The notes beneath the pieces were generated by a model. It worked only from the letters and a program-made list of their open reading frames with translations, was not told the DNA's origin and searched no databases. Of a DNA stretch of 64,000 bases, positions 11,486 to 19,636 are shown one piece after another; position 1 is the stretch's first letter, and the number at the start of each line of letters is the position of its first letter. Made by a program: the position numbers and the translations under genes. Source of the stretch: Alphaproteobacteria bacterium. GTDB lineage: Bacteria > Pseudomonadota > Alphaproteobacteria > Rhizobiales > Rhizobiaceae. The stretch is taken from NCBI GenBank assembly GCA_016861165.1, contig BOKV01000010.1, forward strand, positions 50,055 to 114,054, in the 5' to 3' direction.

Positions 11486-13384
11486 ATGGCCGTCGCGATG
11501 CCGGACCGTGACCGATCGCAAGGCCCGAGCGGCCTGTCGGGGCTGCTTGTGGCCGCCGGGACGCTGGTCTTCGCCTTTCTCGTGGTCCTTGGCGAGCAGG
11601 CGGGCATGCCGCGCGGCTATGCCCTCCACCTGACCGGATTCCTTGTTCTTGTCGTCGTCGGAGCCGTCGCCGTGCGGGCGCGCACCCTTTCAGTCGCCGA
11701 TTGGCTGCTGGCCGGACGTGGCGCCGGGTCTGTCGCAAACGGCATGGCGCTGGCGGCGAGCCTGATCACCGGGTGGACAGTGGTCGCGCTGGGCGGGCTG
11801 TTCTTCGCCGATCCCGGTGCAGGCGTCATCTGGCTCATCGGCCCGCTGATCGGCCTGGCATTTGCCGCCTTCCTGATCGCGCCCTATCTGCGCCGCAGTG
11901 GCGCGGCGACGCCGGCCGAATTTATCACCCGCCGCTTCGACAGCCGTGCCGCCGGCCGTGTCATGGCGCTCGCCGCCGTCGCGGCCGCCCTGCTGACATT
12001 GTGGAGCCAGCTCTTGCTGACCAGCGCCCTGATCGAGGCGCTATGGGCGGTGGAACGTCGCCCGGCGGTCGTCGCCGCCGCGCTGATGTGCGGCCTCGCC
12101 GTCCTCCCGGGCGGCCTTGGCGGCGTGATTCGGGTCAACGCGGTCATCCTCGGTTTCCTGGCGACCGCCTATCTGGTGCCGCTGGTGTGGCCGTCGCTGA
12201 CGCTCGCCGGCTTTCCGGTGCCCCAGCTTGCCTTCGGCCATGGCGCGCTGGAGGCGATCGGCGCGGTGGCCGAACAGCTTGGCGTGCTGGCCATCGCGCC
12301 GTTCGACGATCGCGTCGTCGGCGTCGTGCCGGCCGGCGCCTCGGCGAGTGCGGCCGTGATCATGACGCTGGTGCTCGGTGCCGGCCTGTGCGCCATGCCG
12401 CACGTGCTCGCTCATTTCGCCGCGGCGCGTGGGCCGGCCGGCGCGCGCCTGAGCGCCGGCTGGGCGCTGGTGCTGGTGGCACTCGTCCTGACCGGCGCGC
12501 CGGCGCTGGCGGCATTCGCCAAACTCGGCCTGTACAACAACCTGCTCGGCCTAGCGGTGGGCGACATCCGCAGTGGCGCCGAATGGCTGCTCACATGGGG
12601 AAGCAAGCCGGCGCTGGCGGCGGGCGGGCCGATGGCCACGCTGTGCGGCGCCGCCGTCACCGACACGGCCGCGGCCATCGCCGCCTGCGGCGGCAACCCC
12701 GACTATGTCATCGCCCCGCCGGACATTCGCCTGTCGGCCGAGACGGTGACATTGGCGATGCCGCAGATCGTCGGCCTTCCGGCCGTGCTCGGCGCCATGA
12801 TTGCCGTCGCCGCGCTCGCCGCTGGCCTGGCCACCGCCAATGCCGCCGCCGCCGCGATCGGCGCCACCGTCGCGCGCGACCTGTTCGCCCAGGACGACAG
12901 TCGCCCGCGGCCGGCCTCGCGGGTGCTGTTCCTGTGCCGGCTGGCGGCAGCGGCCGCGCTGGTGCTGGCGGCCTGGCTCACCGCGCAGTTCGATCCGCCG
13001 GCCGTCATCGTGGCGCTGTGGGCCGTCGCCATCGGCGCCGCCGTGCTGGCACCGGTCATCGTCGCGGCGGCGTGGTGGCATGCCATGACCGCAAACGGCG
13101 CTCTGGCGGGCATCGCAGGCGGTGGCGCGGTGCTGGCGGCCTGTGCCGCCGCCATGCTGTTCGGGCCGGACCTCCTGGCGTTGAGCGGCGACGAGCCGCG
13201 CCTGGCGGTGCCCGGGCTCGACCGCCTGCCGTCCGCCGTCCAGGGCGCCGTACTGGCCCTGCCGGTGGCGACGGCGCTGATCGTGGCCGGCTCCGCCGCC
13301 TCACGCGCCGCAGCAAGGCCCGACCGGCTGGACTCCATCCACCGGCCGGGTGGCACGCCGCTGGTGCACGGACCCGACAATTGA
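11486..13384 (+). CDS. ActP-like sodium:solute symporter (probable acetate/monocarboxylate uptake)
   Basis: SSS-family membrane transporter (632 aa) with about 13 hydrophobic helices. Family features include FLVLVVVGAVAVRARTLS-x-ADWLLAGR near residues 50-80, GMALAASLITGWTV, PAEFITRRFDSRAAG, and the late motif AVAALAAGLATANAAAAAIGATVARDL near 440-470. It is longer than E. coli ActP (549 aa), with a proline-rich tail. The pairing with a small membrane subunit and the adjacent CrbS/CrbR-like genes suggest acetate or another short carboxylate as substrate. Substrate is an inference; family is certain. No acetyl-CoA synthetase gene is in the window. Confidence 0.86.
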   Translation: MAVAMPDRDRSQGPSGLSGLLVAAGTLVFAFLVVLGEQAGMPRGYALHLTGFLVLVVVGAVAVRARTLSVADWLLAGRGAGSVANGMALAASLITGWTVVALGGLFFADPGAGVIWLIGPLIGLAFAAFLIAPYLRRSGAATPAEFITRRFDSRAAGRVMALAAVAAALLTLWSQLLLTSALIEALWAVERRPAVVAAALMCGLAVLPGGLGGVIRVNAVILGFLATAYLVPLVWPSLTLAGFPVPQLAFGHGALEAIGAVAEQLGVLAIAPFDDRVVGVVPAGASASAAVIMTLVLGAGLCAMPHVLAHFAAARGPAGARLSAGWALVLVALVLTGAPALAAFAKLGLYNNLLGLAVGDIRSGAEWLLTWGSKPALAAGGPMATLCGAAVTDTAAAIAACGGNPDYVIAPPDIRLSAETVTLAMPQIVGLPAVLGAMIAVAALAAGLATANAAAAAIGATVARDLFAQDDSRPRPASRVLFLCRLAAAAALVLAAWLTAQFDPPAVIVALWAVAIGAAVLAPVIVAAAWWHAMTANGALAGIAGGGAVLAACAAAMLFGPDLLALSGDEPRLAVPGLDRLPSAVQGAVLALPVATALIVAGSAASRAAARPDRLDSIHRPGGTPLVHGPDN

Positions 13385-13389
13385 GCGGC

Positions 13390-13821
13390 TCAATAGGGCT
13401 GGCGGCGCTCGTCCCACTCGCTGCGCAGCCGTTGCATCATGTCGTAGAAGCGGCGCAGCGCCCGTTCGGCATATTCCATCGCCTTCTCGAACTCGCGCTC
13501 CTCGGCATCGGGGCTGGGCGGCAGCCGGTCGCTGCGCGGGCGGTCGGCATCCGCAGCGCCCTCCTCCAGGCGTTCCTGCAGGCGGGCGATCTCGGTCTCA
13601 TAGGCCTTGCGCTCGTCGGCCGCCAGCCGGCAGACCAGCCGCTCGGCTTTCACGACGCAGTAGCTCATCACGCCGGTCCGGCGGTCGAGTCGGACGAAAC
13701 CGTCGCCGCTCGGCTCTAGCGTGAAGCGCGCCGCATCGTCTTCCTGCGCCGACGCCGCCGGCCCGCCGACGAGCGCCAAGACAAGGACGGCGGATCCGAT
13801 GAACCGCTTTGCAACAGCCAT
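13390..13821 (-). CDS. Secreted protein of unknown function
   Basis: Protein of 143 aa with a clear Sec-type signal peptide (MAVAKRFIGSAVLVLALV, probable cleavage after ASA-Q near residue 25). A short globular part follows with FTLEPSGDGFVRLDRRTGVMSYC, containing a Cys that could pair with Cys in LVCRLAADE. The C-terminal half (about 70-140) is highly charged and likely coiled coil. No family name is recognised. It converges with the symporter gene, 5 bp apart, and is divergent from the DUF952 gene. Confidence 0.75.
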   Translation of the reverse strand: MAVAKRFIGSAVLVLALVGGPAASAQEDDAARFTLEPSGDGFVRLDRRTGVMSYCVVKAERLVCRLAADERKAYETEIARLQERLEEGAADADRPRSDRLPPSPDAEEREFEKAMEYAERALRRFYDMMQRLRSEWDERRQPY

Positions 13822-13902
13822 GCCGGGAAGATAGGAGCGACAACAGCAACGGACAAGTTGACGCTTGATCGTGGCGGCATGACGTGCCACTCCCGCGGCG
13901 CA

Positions 13903-14253
13903 ATGGGCTGCCTGATCTACAAGATCGCGACGTCGGCGCAGTGGCGCGAGGCCGAGCGAACCGGCCGGTTTGCCGGCGCGCCGGTCGACCTGGCCGATGG
14001 CTTCATCCATCTGTCGACCGACGCGCAAGTGCGCGAGACGGCCGCCAGGCACTTCGCCGGCCAGTCCGACCTCGTCCTGGTCGAGGTCGACGGCGACAGG
14101 CTGGGAACGGCGCTCCGGTTCGAGCCGTCGCGCGGCGGGCAACTCTTTCCGCACCTCTACGCGCCGCTGCCGCTGTCGGCCGTCACGCGGAGCTGGCCGC
14201 TGCCGGTCGATGCCGCCGGACACCACGTCTTTCCGTCGGGAATCGGCGCGTGA
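13903..14253 (+). CDS. DUF952 family protein
   Basis: Small cytosolic protein (116 aa). DUF952 features are the start LIYKIATSAQWREAERTG, DGFIHLSTDAQVRETAARHFAG (about residues 34-55) and FPHLYAPLPLSAV. The family has an ADP-ribosyltransferase-like fold of unclear activity. I chose the ATG at 13903 by family length; ATG 13879 is an in-frame alternative. Its stop codon overlaps the pyrD GTG start, indicating co-transcription. Confidence 0.85.
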   Translation: MGCLIYKIATSAQWREAERTGRFAGAPVDLADGFIHLSTDAQVRETAARHFAGQSDLVLVEVDGDRLGTALRFEPSRGGQLFPHLYAPLPLSAVTRSWPLPVDAAGHHVFPSGIGA

Positions 14254-15347
14254 ACCTGTTCGAAGCGCTGCTGCGGCCGGTGCTGTTCAGGCTCGATCCG
14301 GAGCGCGCCCACGCGCTGGCGATCGAGGCGCTGCGCTGCCGCCTCGTGCCGCTGCCGGCGCCACCGGCCGACGCGCGGCTGGCGGTCACCGTCGCCGGCT
14401 TCGACCTCCCCAACCCGGTCGGCATGGCCGCCGGCTTCGACAAGAACGCGGTGATTGCCGGCCCGCTGCTGGCGGCCGGTTTCGGCTTTGTCGAGATCGG
14501 CACGGTGACGCCGCGCCCGCAGTCCGGCAATCCGCGCCCGCGGCTGTTCAGGCTCGAACGCGATGGCGCGATCATCAACCGCATGGGCTTCAACAATGAT
14601 GGTCAGGAGCGGGTCGCCGGAAGGCTCGCGGCCCGTACCGGGCCGCGCGGCATCGTCGGCGTCAATATCGGCGCCAATCGCGATTCGCCCGACTTCATCG
14701 CCGACTACGTGGCGGGTCTCGAACGCCTGTGGGACGTTGCCGACTACTTCACCGCCAACATCTCCTCGCCGAACACGCCCGGACTGAGGGACCTGCAGGG
14801 GCGCGCGGCGCTCGGCGAACTGCTCGCCCGGCTCCTCGACCGGCGTGAGCAGCTTGCCGCCGGCCGCGGCCGGCGCCGGCCGGTGTTCGTCAAGATCGCG
14901 CCCGACCTCGACAACCGGCAGATGGATGCGATCGCGGCGGCGGTCGAGGGCACCGGTCTTGACGGGCTGATCATCGCCAACACCACGCTGTCGCGCCACG
15001 GGTTGCGACCCGGTCCGCACGCCGGGGAAGCCGGTGGGCTCTCCGGGCGGCCATTGTTCGAACGCTCGACCATCGTGCTCGCCCGCATGCGCCAGCGTGT
15101 CGGGTCGCTGCCGCTGGTCGGCGTCGGCGGCATCGACGGCGCCCGTTCGGCGATCGCCAAGCTCGAGGCCGGCGCCAACCTGATCCAGTTCTACACGGGC
15201 ATGGTCTATCGCGGCCCCGCCCTCGCCGGCGCCGTCAACCGCGGACTGGTGCGGTTCATGGCCGCCAACGCAGTTGCCCGCGTCGGCGACCTGACCGGTC
15301 GCCGGACCGGAGAATGGGCATCAAGGAAACTTCCGGAGGAAGGCTGA
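14250..15347 (+). CDS. pyrD: Dihydroorotate dehydrogenase (quinone), class 2
   Basis: Membrane-associated FMN flavoprotein (365 aa) that oxidises dihydroorotate to orotate with quinone as acceptor, the fourth step of pyrimidine synthesis. Class 2 signatures are the N-terminal amphipathic extension (LFEALLRPVLFRLDPERAHAL), NPVGMAAGFDKNA, EIGTVTPRPQSGNPRPRLFRL, and NISSPNTPGLRDLQ with the catalytic Ser region. FMN-binding GVGGIDGA is near residue 290. The GTG start overlaps the upstream TGA (GTGA), and its own stop overlaps the next ATG (TGATG). pyrF lies elsewhere in the window (60715-61413). Confidence 0.96.
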   Translation: MNLFEALLRPVLFRLDPERAHALAIEALRCRLVPLPAPPADARLAVTVAGFDLPNPVGMAAGFDKNAVIAGPLLAAGFGFVEIGTVTPRPQSGNPRPRLFRLERDGAIINRMGFNNDGQERVAGRLAARTGPRGIVGVNIGANRDSPDFIADYVAGLERLWDVADYFTANISSPNTPGLRDLQGRAALGELLARLLDRREQLAAGRGRRRPVFVKIAPDLDNRQMDAIAAAVEGTGLDGLIIANTTLSRHGLRPGPHAGEAGGLSGRPLFERSTIVLARMRQRVGSLPLVGVGGIDGARSAIAKLEAGANLIQFYTGMVYRGPALAGAVNRGLVRFMAANAVARVGDLTGRRTGEWASRKLPEEG

Positions 15348-15691
15348 TGGACGTCACCATATGGCACAATCCGCGCTGCTCGAAGTCGCGCCAGACGCTG
15401 GAACTGCTGCGCAGCCGCGGCGTCGAACCGAAGGTGATCGAGTATCTCAAGATGCCGCCCGCGGCCGGCGAGATCCGCCGCGTGCTGGCGCTGCTCGGCC
15501 GGCCGGCCCACGATCTGGTGCGAACCGGGGAGGCGGCCTATCGCGACGCCGGCCTGTCAAGGCGCAGCGGCGAGGATGAACTGGTCCAGGCGATGTTCCA
15601 CCACCCGGTCCTGATCGAGCGGCCGGTGGTGATCACCGGCAAGGCGGCGGTTATCGGTCGGCCGCCCGAAGCCGTGCTAACGATCATCTGA
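15347..15691 (+). CDS. arsC: ArsC-family reductase (glutaredoxin-dependent arsenate reductase type)
   Basis: Thioredoxin-fold protein (114 aa) of the ArsC/Spx family. The N-terminal NPRCSKSRQTLELL places the single catalytic Cys near residue 11, and HPVLIERPVVI with the conserved Arg follows. The ATG overlaps the pyrD stop and is preceded by GGAGGAAGG. No other ars genes are near and its operon partners are DUF952 and pyrD, so a role in arsenic resistance is not assured. Confidence 0.88.
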   Translation: MDVTIWHNPRCSKSRQTLELLRSRGVEPKVIEYLKMPPAAGEIRRVLALLGRPAHDLVRTGEAAYRDAGLSRRSGEDELVQAMFHHPVLIERPVVITGKAAVIGRPPEAVLTII

Positions 15692-15695
15692 TGCC

Positions 15696-17048
15696 TCATG
15701 CCGGCGGGGGAAAGGCCGTGCGCAGCCTGGGGCGCAGCATCAGGCTCAATGTCACCCCGCGGCTGACCAGGAAGGCGTGCAGCGCCAGCCACAGCCCGGT
15801 ATTGGCGAGGCTGTCGCGCATCAGCCACCAGGTGATCAGATAGATGGCGATCGAGACCAGCATCATGCGGCTCATCTCGCGCGACCAGGTGGCGCCGATA
15901 TAGACACCATCCATCTGAAAGGCGAGCACGCCGGTCAGCGGCGTCAGCGCCGCCAGCCAAAGATAGGCGCCGGCCTCGGCCCGCACCGATTCGAGCGTGG
16001 TGATGACGGCGATCAGCCAGGGGCCGGCCACCAGGTAGACCGCGGTCAGCGCCATGGCCAGCCCGACATTGAGCGTCAGCGTCAGCCGGAAGCCGCGCAC
16101 GAAGCCTGCCCGGTAGCGGGCGCCGAGCGCACGGCCGATGATCTGCTCGGCGGCCGTCGCCAGACCGTCGAGGAAATAGCCGCCGATGATGAAGAAATGC
16201 ATAAGGACGGCGTTGGCGGCCAGCGTCACCTCGCCATAGCGGGCGCCCTGCGCGGTGAAGAAGGCAAAGGCGAACAGCAGCGCGAAAGAACGCACCATGA
16301 TGTCGCCGTTGAGGTTGACCAGCCGTCTCCAGGCGGCCATCGCCATGACCTGCGCCCGCGACGGCAAGGCGCGGTGAATGATCAGCGCGCGGCACAGCAC
16401 CAGGCCGGCGCCGGCGGCCAGCACCTCGGCGGCGACCGTCGCCCAGGCGACCCCGGCGATGCCGTAGCCGAGCCAGAGGCCGAGCACGACCGACAGCACG
16501 ATGTTGGTGCCGTTGAGGAGGAACTGCAGCGCCAGGCCGAGGCCGGTGCGGCCGAGCCCGATCAGCCAGCCGAGGACGGCGTAGTTGGCGAGCGCGAACG
16601 GCGCCGACAGCATGCGTATGGTGAAATATTGCCCCGTCGCCTCAGCCACGGCGCGACCGGGTGTCATGAACCACAGGCCGATCGCGAGGATGAGCGGCGA
16701 CAGCAGCACCATGATGACACCGGCGGCGCCCGCCAGTATCAGCGCGCGCATGAGGATCGCCTGTTTCTCGGTCTCGTCGCCCGCTCCGAGCGCCTGGGCG
16801 GTGAGCCCGGTGGTGCCGGAGCGCTGGAAATTGAAGGTGGTGAAGATCAGGTTGACCAGAACGGCGCCTACCGCCAGCCCGCCGATCAGCGCCGGGTCGC
16901 CGAGGCGACCAACCACGGCGGTGTCGACCAGTCCAAGGATCGGCGTCGTCATGTAGGCGAGCGTCATCGGCACCGCGATGGCGGCGATCATGCGCAGGTC
17001 GATCTCGAACGGGCGGGCGGGCGCGCCGCCCGCGGCGGCCGGCTGCAT
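15696..17048 (-). CDS. MATE-family efflux transporter, DinF-like
   Basis: Inner-membrane multidrug/Na+ antiporter family protein (450 aa) with twelve predicted helices in two halves. Characteristic stretches are PMTLAYMTTPILGLVDTAVVGRLG near residues 27-50, FNFQRSGTTGLTAQALGAGD near 72-91, and FFIIGGYFLDGLATAAEQIIGRALGARY in the second half. The last pattern is typical of the DinF branch. It converges with the arsC-like gene (4 bp apart). Substrate is unknown. Confidence 0.92.
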   Translation of the reverse strand: MQPAAAGGAPARPFEIDLRMIAAIAVPMTLAYMTTPILGLVDTAVVGRLGDPALIGGLAVGAVLVNLIFTTFNFQRSGTTGLTAQALGAGDETEKQAILMRALILAGAAGVIMVLLSPLILAIGLWFMTPGRAVAEATGQYFTIRMLSAPFALANYAVLGWLIGLGRTGLGLALQFLLNGTNIVLSVVLGLWLGYGIAGVAWATVAAEVLAAGAGLVLCRALIIHRALPSRAQVMAMAAWRRLVNLNGDIMVRSFALLFAFAFFTAQGARYGEVTLAANAVLMHFFIIGGYFLDGLATAAEQIIGRALGARYRAGFVRGFRLTLTLNVGLAMALTAVYLVAGPWLIAVITTLESVRAEAGAYLWLAALTPLTGVLAFQMDGVYIGATWSREMSRMMLVSIAIYLITWWLMRDSLANTGLWLALHAFLVSRGVTLSLMLRPRLRTAFPPPA

Positions 17049-17239
17049 GGGTCGATTCTCCGCGATGGCGAGGGGCGAGCCACCGGTGCGCCGTTCCCGG
17101 CGGCCGGCGTCGGCTATGGCAACGGCATGGCGCCCGCCGTCCTACACAACCGGCCGTTCGAAACCAAGCCCGCCGACGGTCGAATTCGCCGGACGAGCCG
17201 GCCAGGCGCGCCACCGCAAACCCGCGCCGGCCGGGCGCA

Positions 17240-17377
17240 TCAGTTCCGGCCGACCGACAGCAGCCGCATGATCAGGAACAGCGGCACCACCATGACGCCG
17301 TAGAGGAAGTAGATGCCAATGCGGACGAGCGCGTCGAAGCCCAGGCAATAGAGCCAGCAAACAAAGTCCTGAGCCGG
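17240..17377 (-). pseudogene. Truncated small membrane-protein ORF at a genome junction
   Basis: An open frame of 45 codons on the minus strand reads PAQDFVCWLYCLGFD, then a hydrophobic helix IGIYFLYGVMVVPLFLI, ending MRLLSVGRN and TGA at 17240-17242. It follows a stop at 17378-17380 with no start codon before an internal ATG, so it looks like the C-terminal part of a small membrane protein whose beginning was lost. It abuts the panE-like remnant on the opposite strand at the same point. Family not recognised. Confidence 0.4.
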
Positions 17378-17549
17378 TCAGTTTTCATCCAACGCCCGGG
17401 ACCTCATGCGCGGCAAGCCGACCGAGACCGACTTTCTCAATGGCGAGATCGTGAGACGGGCATCCAGAGTGGGCATCTCCGTCCCGATCAATTACACCTT
17501 GACTCTGCTTGCGAGAGCGCGGAACGCGGCGGACAAACTTCAATCCTGA
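17376..17549 (+). pseudogene. C-terminal remnant of ketopantoate reductase-like (PanE/ApbA) gene
   Basis: Open frame without a start, ending at TGA 17547-17549. It reads SSNARDLMRGKPTETDFLNG, then EIVRRASRVGISVPINYTL. This matches the C-terminal domain of ketopantoate reductases (pattern DLxRGRPTExDFLNGEVV...GxxTPVN). The NADP-binding N-terminal domain is absent; it was presumably lost at the junction near 17375. The intact phzF and ridA genes follow, so this probably began as part of the same catabolic cluster. Confidence 0.7.
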
Positions 17550-17613
17550 ACAGGCAACACCAGCCTACCCTCCATGATCAACGAGGGGTCGCGCAGCAAG
17601 CGAAAGTGAACCG

Positions 17614-18471
17614 ATGAAAGTTCAGCATATTGCAGCCTTTTCGAGCAGGCAGTACGGCGGCAACCCGGCGGGCGTCGTCATCTGTGAAGAAATGCCGGAA
17701 CCGGCGGCGATGCAGAAGGTGGCCGCCGATGTCGGCTATTCGGAATCCGTCTTTGCGGCACCCGTCGGGGAGGCGTGGCGGGTGCGCTACTTCGCGCCAG
17801 AGGTCGAGGTGGACTTCTGCGGTCATGCCACCATCGCGCTCGGCGCTGCACTGGCGCGGCATCGGGGGCCGGGTCTGTTCACGCTCGATATCAATCGCGC
17901 GCGCATCACCGTCGAGGGCCGTCTTTCAGAGACGGACTGGGGCGCCTCGTTCCAGTCGCCGCCAACTCGCAGCGGTCCGGTCGCGCCTGCCGTCCTGGAA
18001 GAAGCGCTCGATCTCTTCGGCCTCAGCCCTGCCGATCTCGATCCGAGAATATCGCCCGCGGTCGCGCATGGCGGCGGCGACCATCTGGTGCTCGCGCTGA
18101 AGAACCGCGAGACATTGCGCGCGATGCGGTATGACTTCAAGAAGGGTCAGGCGCTGGCCGAACGCGAAGGGTATATCACCTTCAATCTCGTCTATGCTGA
18201 GACCTCGCAGCTGTTTCACGCGCGCAATCCGTTCCCGCTTGGCGGCGTCTATGAGGATCCGGCGACCGGAGCCGCCGCCGCGGCTCTGGCCGGATACTTG
18301 CGTGATCTCGGCTGGCCTCACGGGGGCGCCATCACCATTCGCCAGGGCGAGGATATGGGCGTTCCGTCCCGGATCGTAGCCGAAATCACATCAGAGCGTG
18401 GCGCGAGCATCCGGGTGAGCGGAAGCGCCCGCACCATCCGTGAAGCGCAGGAGCTGGGGCCTGAGGAATGA
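17614..18471 (+). CDS. PhzF-family isomerase/epimerase
   Basis: Protein of 285 aa with the double hot-dog-like PhzF fold. Motifs are GGNPAGVV near residues 15-22, the catalytic Glu in VGYSESVF (about residue 44), DFCGHATIALGAAL (about 69-82), and EDPATGAAAAALAGYL in the second half. Members isomerise small acids; PhzF itself acts on trans-2,3-dihydro-3-hydroxyanthranilate, but no phenazine genes are present, so the substrate is unknown. The stop overlaps the ridA-like start (ATGA). It lies in the accessory segment between a panE remnant and a broken citE-like gene. Confidence 0.9.
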   Translation: MKVQHIAAFSSRQYGGNPAGVVICEEMPEPAAMQKVAADVGYSESVFAAPVGEAWRVRYFAPEVEVDFCGHATIALGAALARHRGPGLFTLDINRARITVEGRLSETDWGASFQSPPTRSGPVAPAVLEEALDLFGLSPADLDPRISPAVAHGGGDHLVLALKNRETLRAMRYDFKKGQALAEREGYITFNLVYAETSQLFHARNPFPLGGVYEDPATGAAAAALAGYLRDLGWPHGGAITIRQGEDMGVPSRIVAEITSERGASIRVSGSARTIREAQELGPEE

Positions 18472-18935
18472 CCATGACACCGGAACAGAAACTTGCGTCT
18501 ATGGGGCTCACCCTGCCGGCAGCACCCGATCCGCTGGCCGTGTATCGCCCGGCGCGGCTGGTGGGAAACACCCTCTACCTCTCTGGGCAGATTCCGCCCG
18601 ACCCCGACGGCTCGTTCATCCTCGGCCGGCTGGGACGGGATGCCACGATCGAGGAAGGTTATGAAGCCGCGCGCAATGTCGGGCTGCAACTGCTGTCGGT
18701 CGTCAAATCCGTGGTTGGCGAGCTCTCCCGCATCGAGGCCGTTGCCAAGGTCACCGGCATGGTCAATGCCGAACCGGACTTCACCGATCATGCCAAAGTG
18801 ATCGACGGCTGCTCGGAACTGCTGAGTAACGTGCTTGGCGAGGCCGGGCATCATGCCCGTTCCGCCGTCGGCATGGGTTCTCTGCCGTTCGGCGTCATGG
18901 TCGAGATCGAGGCGATCGTCATCGTCAGGGACTGA
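18468..18935 (+). CDS. RidA-family (YjgF/YER057c/UK114) deaminase-like protein
   Basis: Protein of 155 aa of the RidA superfamily. It has LAVYRPARLVGNTLYLSGQIPPDPDG near the N-terminus. The C-terminal ARSAVGMGSLPFGVMVEIEAIVIV contains the Arg that binds carboxylates in active RidA proteins. Longer, LxxxG-type relatives often sit in catabolic operons, as here. The ATG overlaps the phzF stop by four bases, so the two are translationally coupled. Physiological substrate unknown. Confidence 0.9.
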   Translation: MTMTPEQKLASMGLTLPAAPDPLAVYRPARLVGNTLYLSGQIPPDPDGSFILGRLGRDATIEEGYEAARNVGLQLLSVVKSVVGELSRIEAVAKVTGMVNAEPDFTDHAKVIDGCSELLSNVLGEAGHHARSAVGMGSLPFGVMVEIEAIVIVRD

Positions 18936-18940
18936 TCGGG

Positions 18941-19200
18941 ATGGGCGTCGACGTGGTAGGGCGGGCCATCCGCGCGCCGCTGTTCGTGCCAGCGCATCGG
19001 CCCGAGCGCTTCGAGAGGTCGGTCCGCTCAGGAGCCGACACGGTGATCCTCGATCTTGAGGACGCGGTGCCGGTCGACGCCAAGAGCGCCGCCCGGTCGG
19101 CACTGCGCTGCGACTTGACAGATCCTGCCCGCGATCGTGCGCATCAATGGCGCAGGTCGCGCGGCGCATGCGGCCGATCTTGCCGCAGTGGCGGCGCTGC
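18941..19200 (+). pseudogene. Frameshifted, truncated HpcH/HpaI aldolase (CitE-like) gene
   Basis: It starts MGVDVVGRAIRAPLFVPAHR and continues RPERFERSVRSGADTVILDL-EDAVPVDAKSAAR, the N-terminus of the citrate-lyase-beta/HpcH-HpaI family with its conserved LFVPA, R and DLEDAV. Near 19118-19128 the homology moves by one frame (PAIVRINGAGRAAHAADLAAVAAL). Recognisable similarity ends by about 19200, some 85 residues into a family of about 280. Both the frameshift and the loss of the 3' part mark it as dead. The ATG is 5 bp after ridA. Confidence 0.75.
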
Positions 19201-19436
19201 GCGCCCGCGGCCCGCGATGCGCTATCAAGCCACTCTCGGACATCCCGTCCGAACAAGCGACAGCCACCATCGTACTCGGCGATCGCTTGGCCTACGAACG
19301 TTGTGTTCGCTCATTGCAAGCATACCCCACTTCAGCACCCCACACTACGTGTCACGCTGCTTCCGTGGTGCTTCCATTTCGACCGTCGCGAGAACAATAT
19401 TAGTTCTTGCTAAGTTCTTGGAAATACGAGAGAAAA
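19201..19436. other. Degenerate, A+T-richer segment abutting tRNA-Arg
   Basis: No convincing gene. The sequence is visibly less G+C-rich than its surroundings towards 19390-19436 and contains a small inverted repeat (AGAAC 19391-19395, GTTCT 19403-19407) just past the tRNA 3' end, which may help terminate the tRNA transcript. It separates the broken citE-like gene from the tRNA and is probably recombination debris. No integrase gene or copy of the tRNA 3' end was seen at the other edge near 17375. Confidence 0.5.
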
Positions 19437-19513
19437 TGGCGCACCCGGCGAGATTCGAACTCACGACCTCTGCCTTCGGAGGGCAGCGCTCTATCCGGCT
19501 GAGCTACGGGTGC
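19437..19513 (-). tRNA. tRNA-Arg (anticodon CCG)
   Basis: A complete cloverleaf can be folded on the minus strand. The acceptor stem is GCACCCG (from 19513) with CGGGTGC, discriminator G and encoded CCA (19439-19437). The D-arm holds AGCTCAGCCGGATAGAGC. The anticodon arm is CTGCC-CTCCGAA-GGCAG with anticodon CCG, reading codon CGG. The T-arm contains GTTCGAATC. Its 3' end faces the accessory phzF-ridA segment, the usual orientation for a tRNA used as an integration site. Confidence 0.96.
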
Positions 19514-19636
19514 GGGCGGCCGGCCAGCCGGGCCGGCTGCGAGCCTGTTTAGCGAAAAGGGCGGGCGCCGGCAAATGGAAATGGCGGCCACAAGGCGGCG
19601 GGCGCGGACGGACCAAGCCAGGAAATGCGGCGCCGG

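Noticed and set aside
18318..19256. 312-codon minus-strand open frame opposite phzF/ridA
   Set aside because: It covers two intact plus-strand genes with recognisable motifs and shows no domain itself.
17375..19436. tRNA-flanking att repeats and an integrase
   Set aside because: No copy of the tRNA-Arg 3' end was found near 17375 and no integrase gene is present, so a defined genomic island boundary is not claimed.
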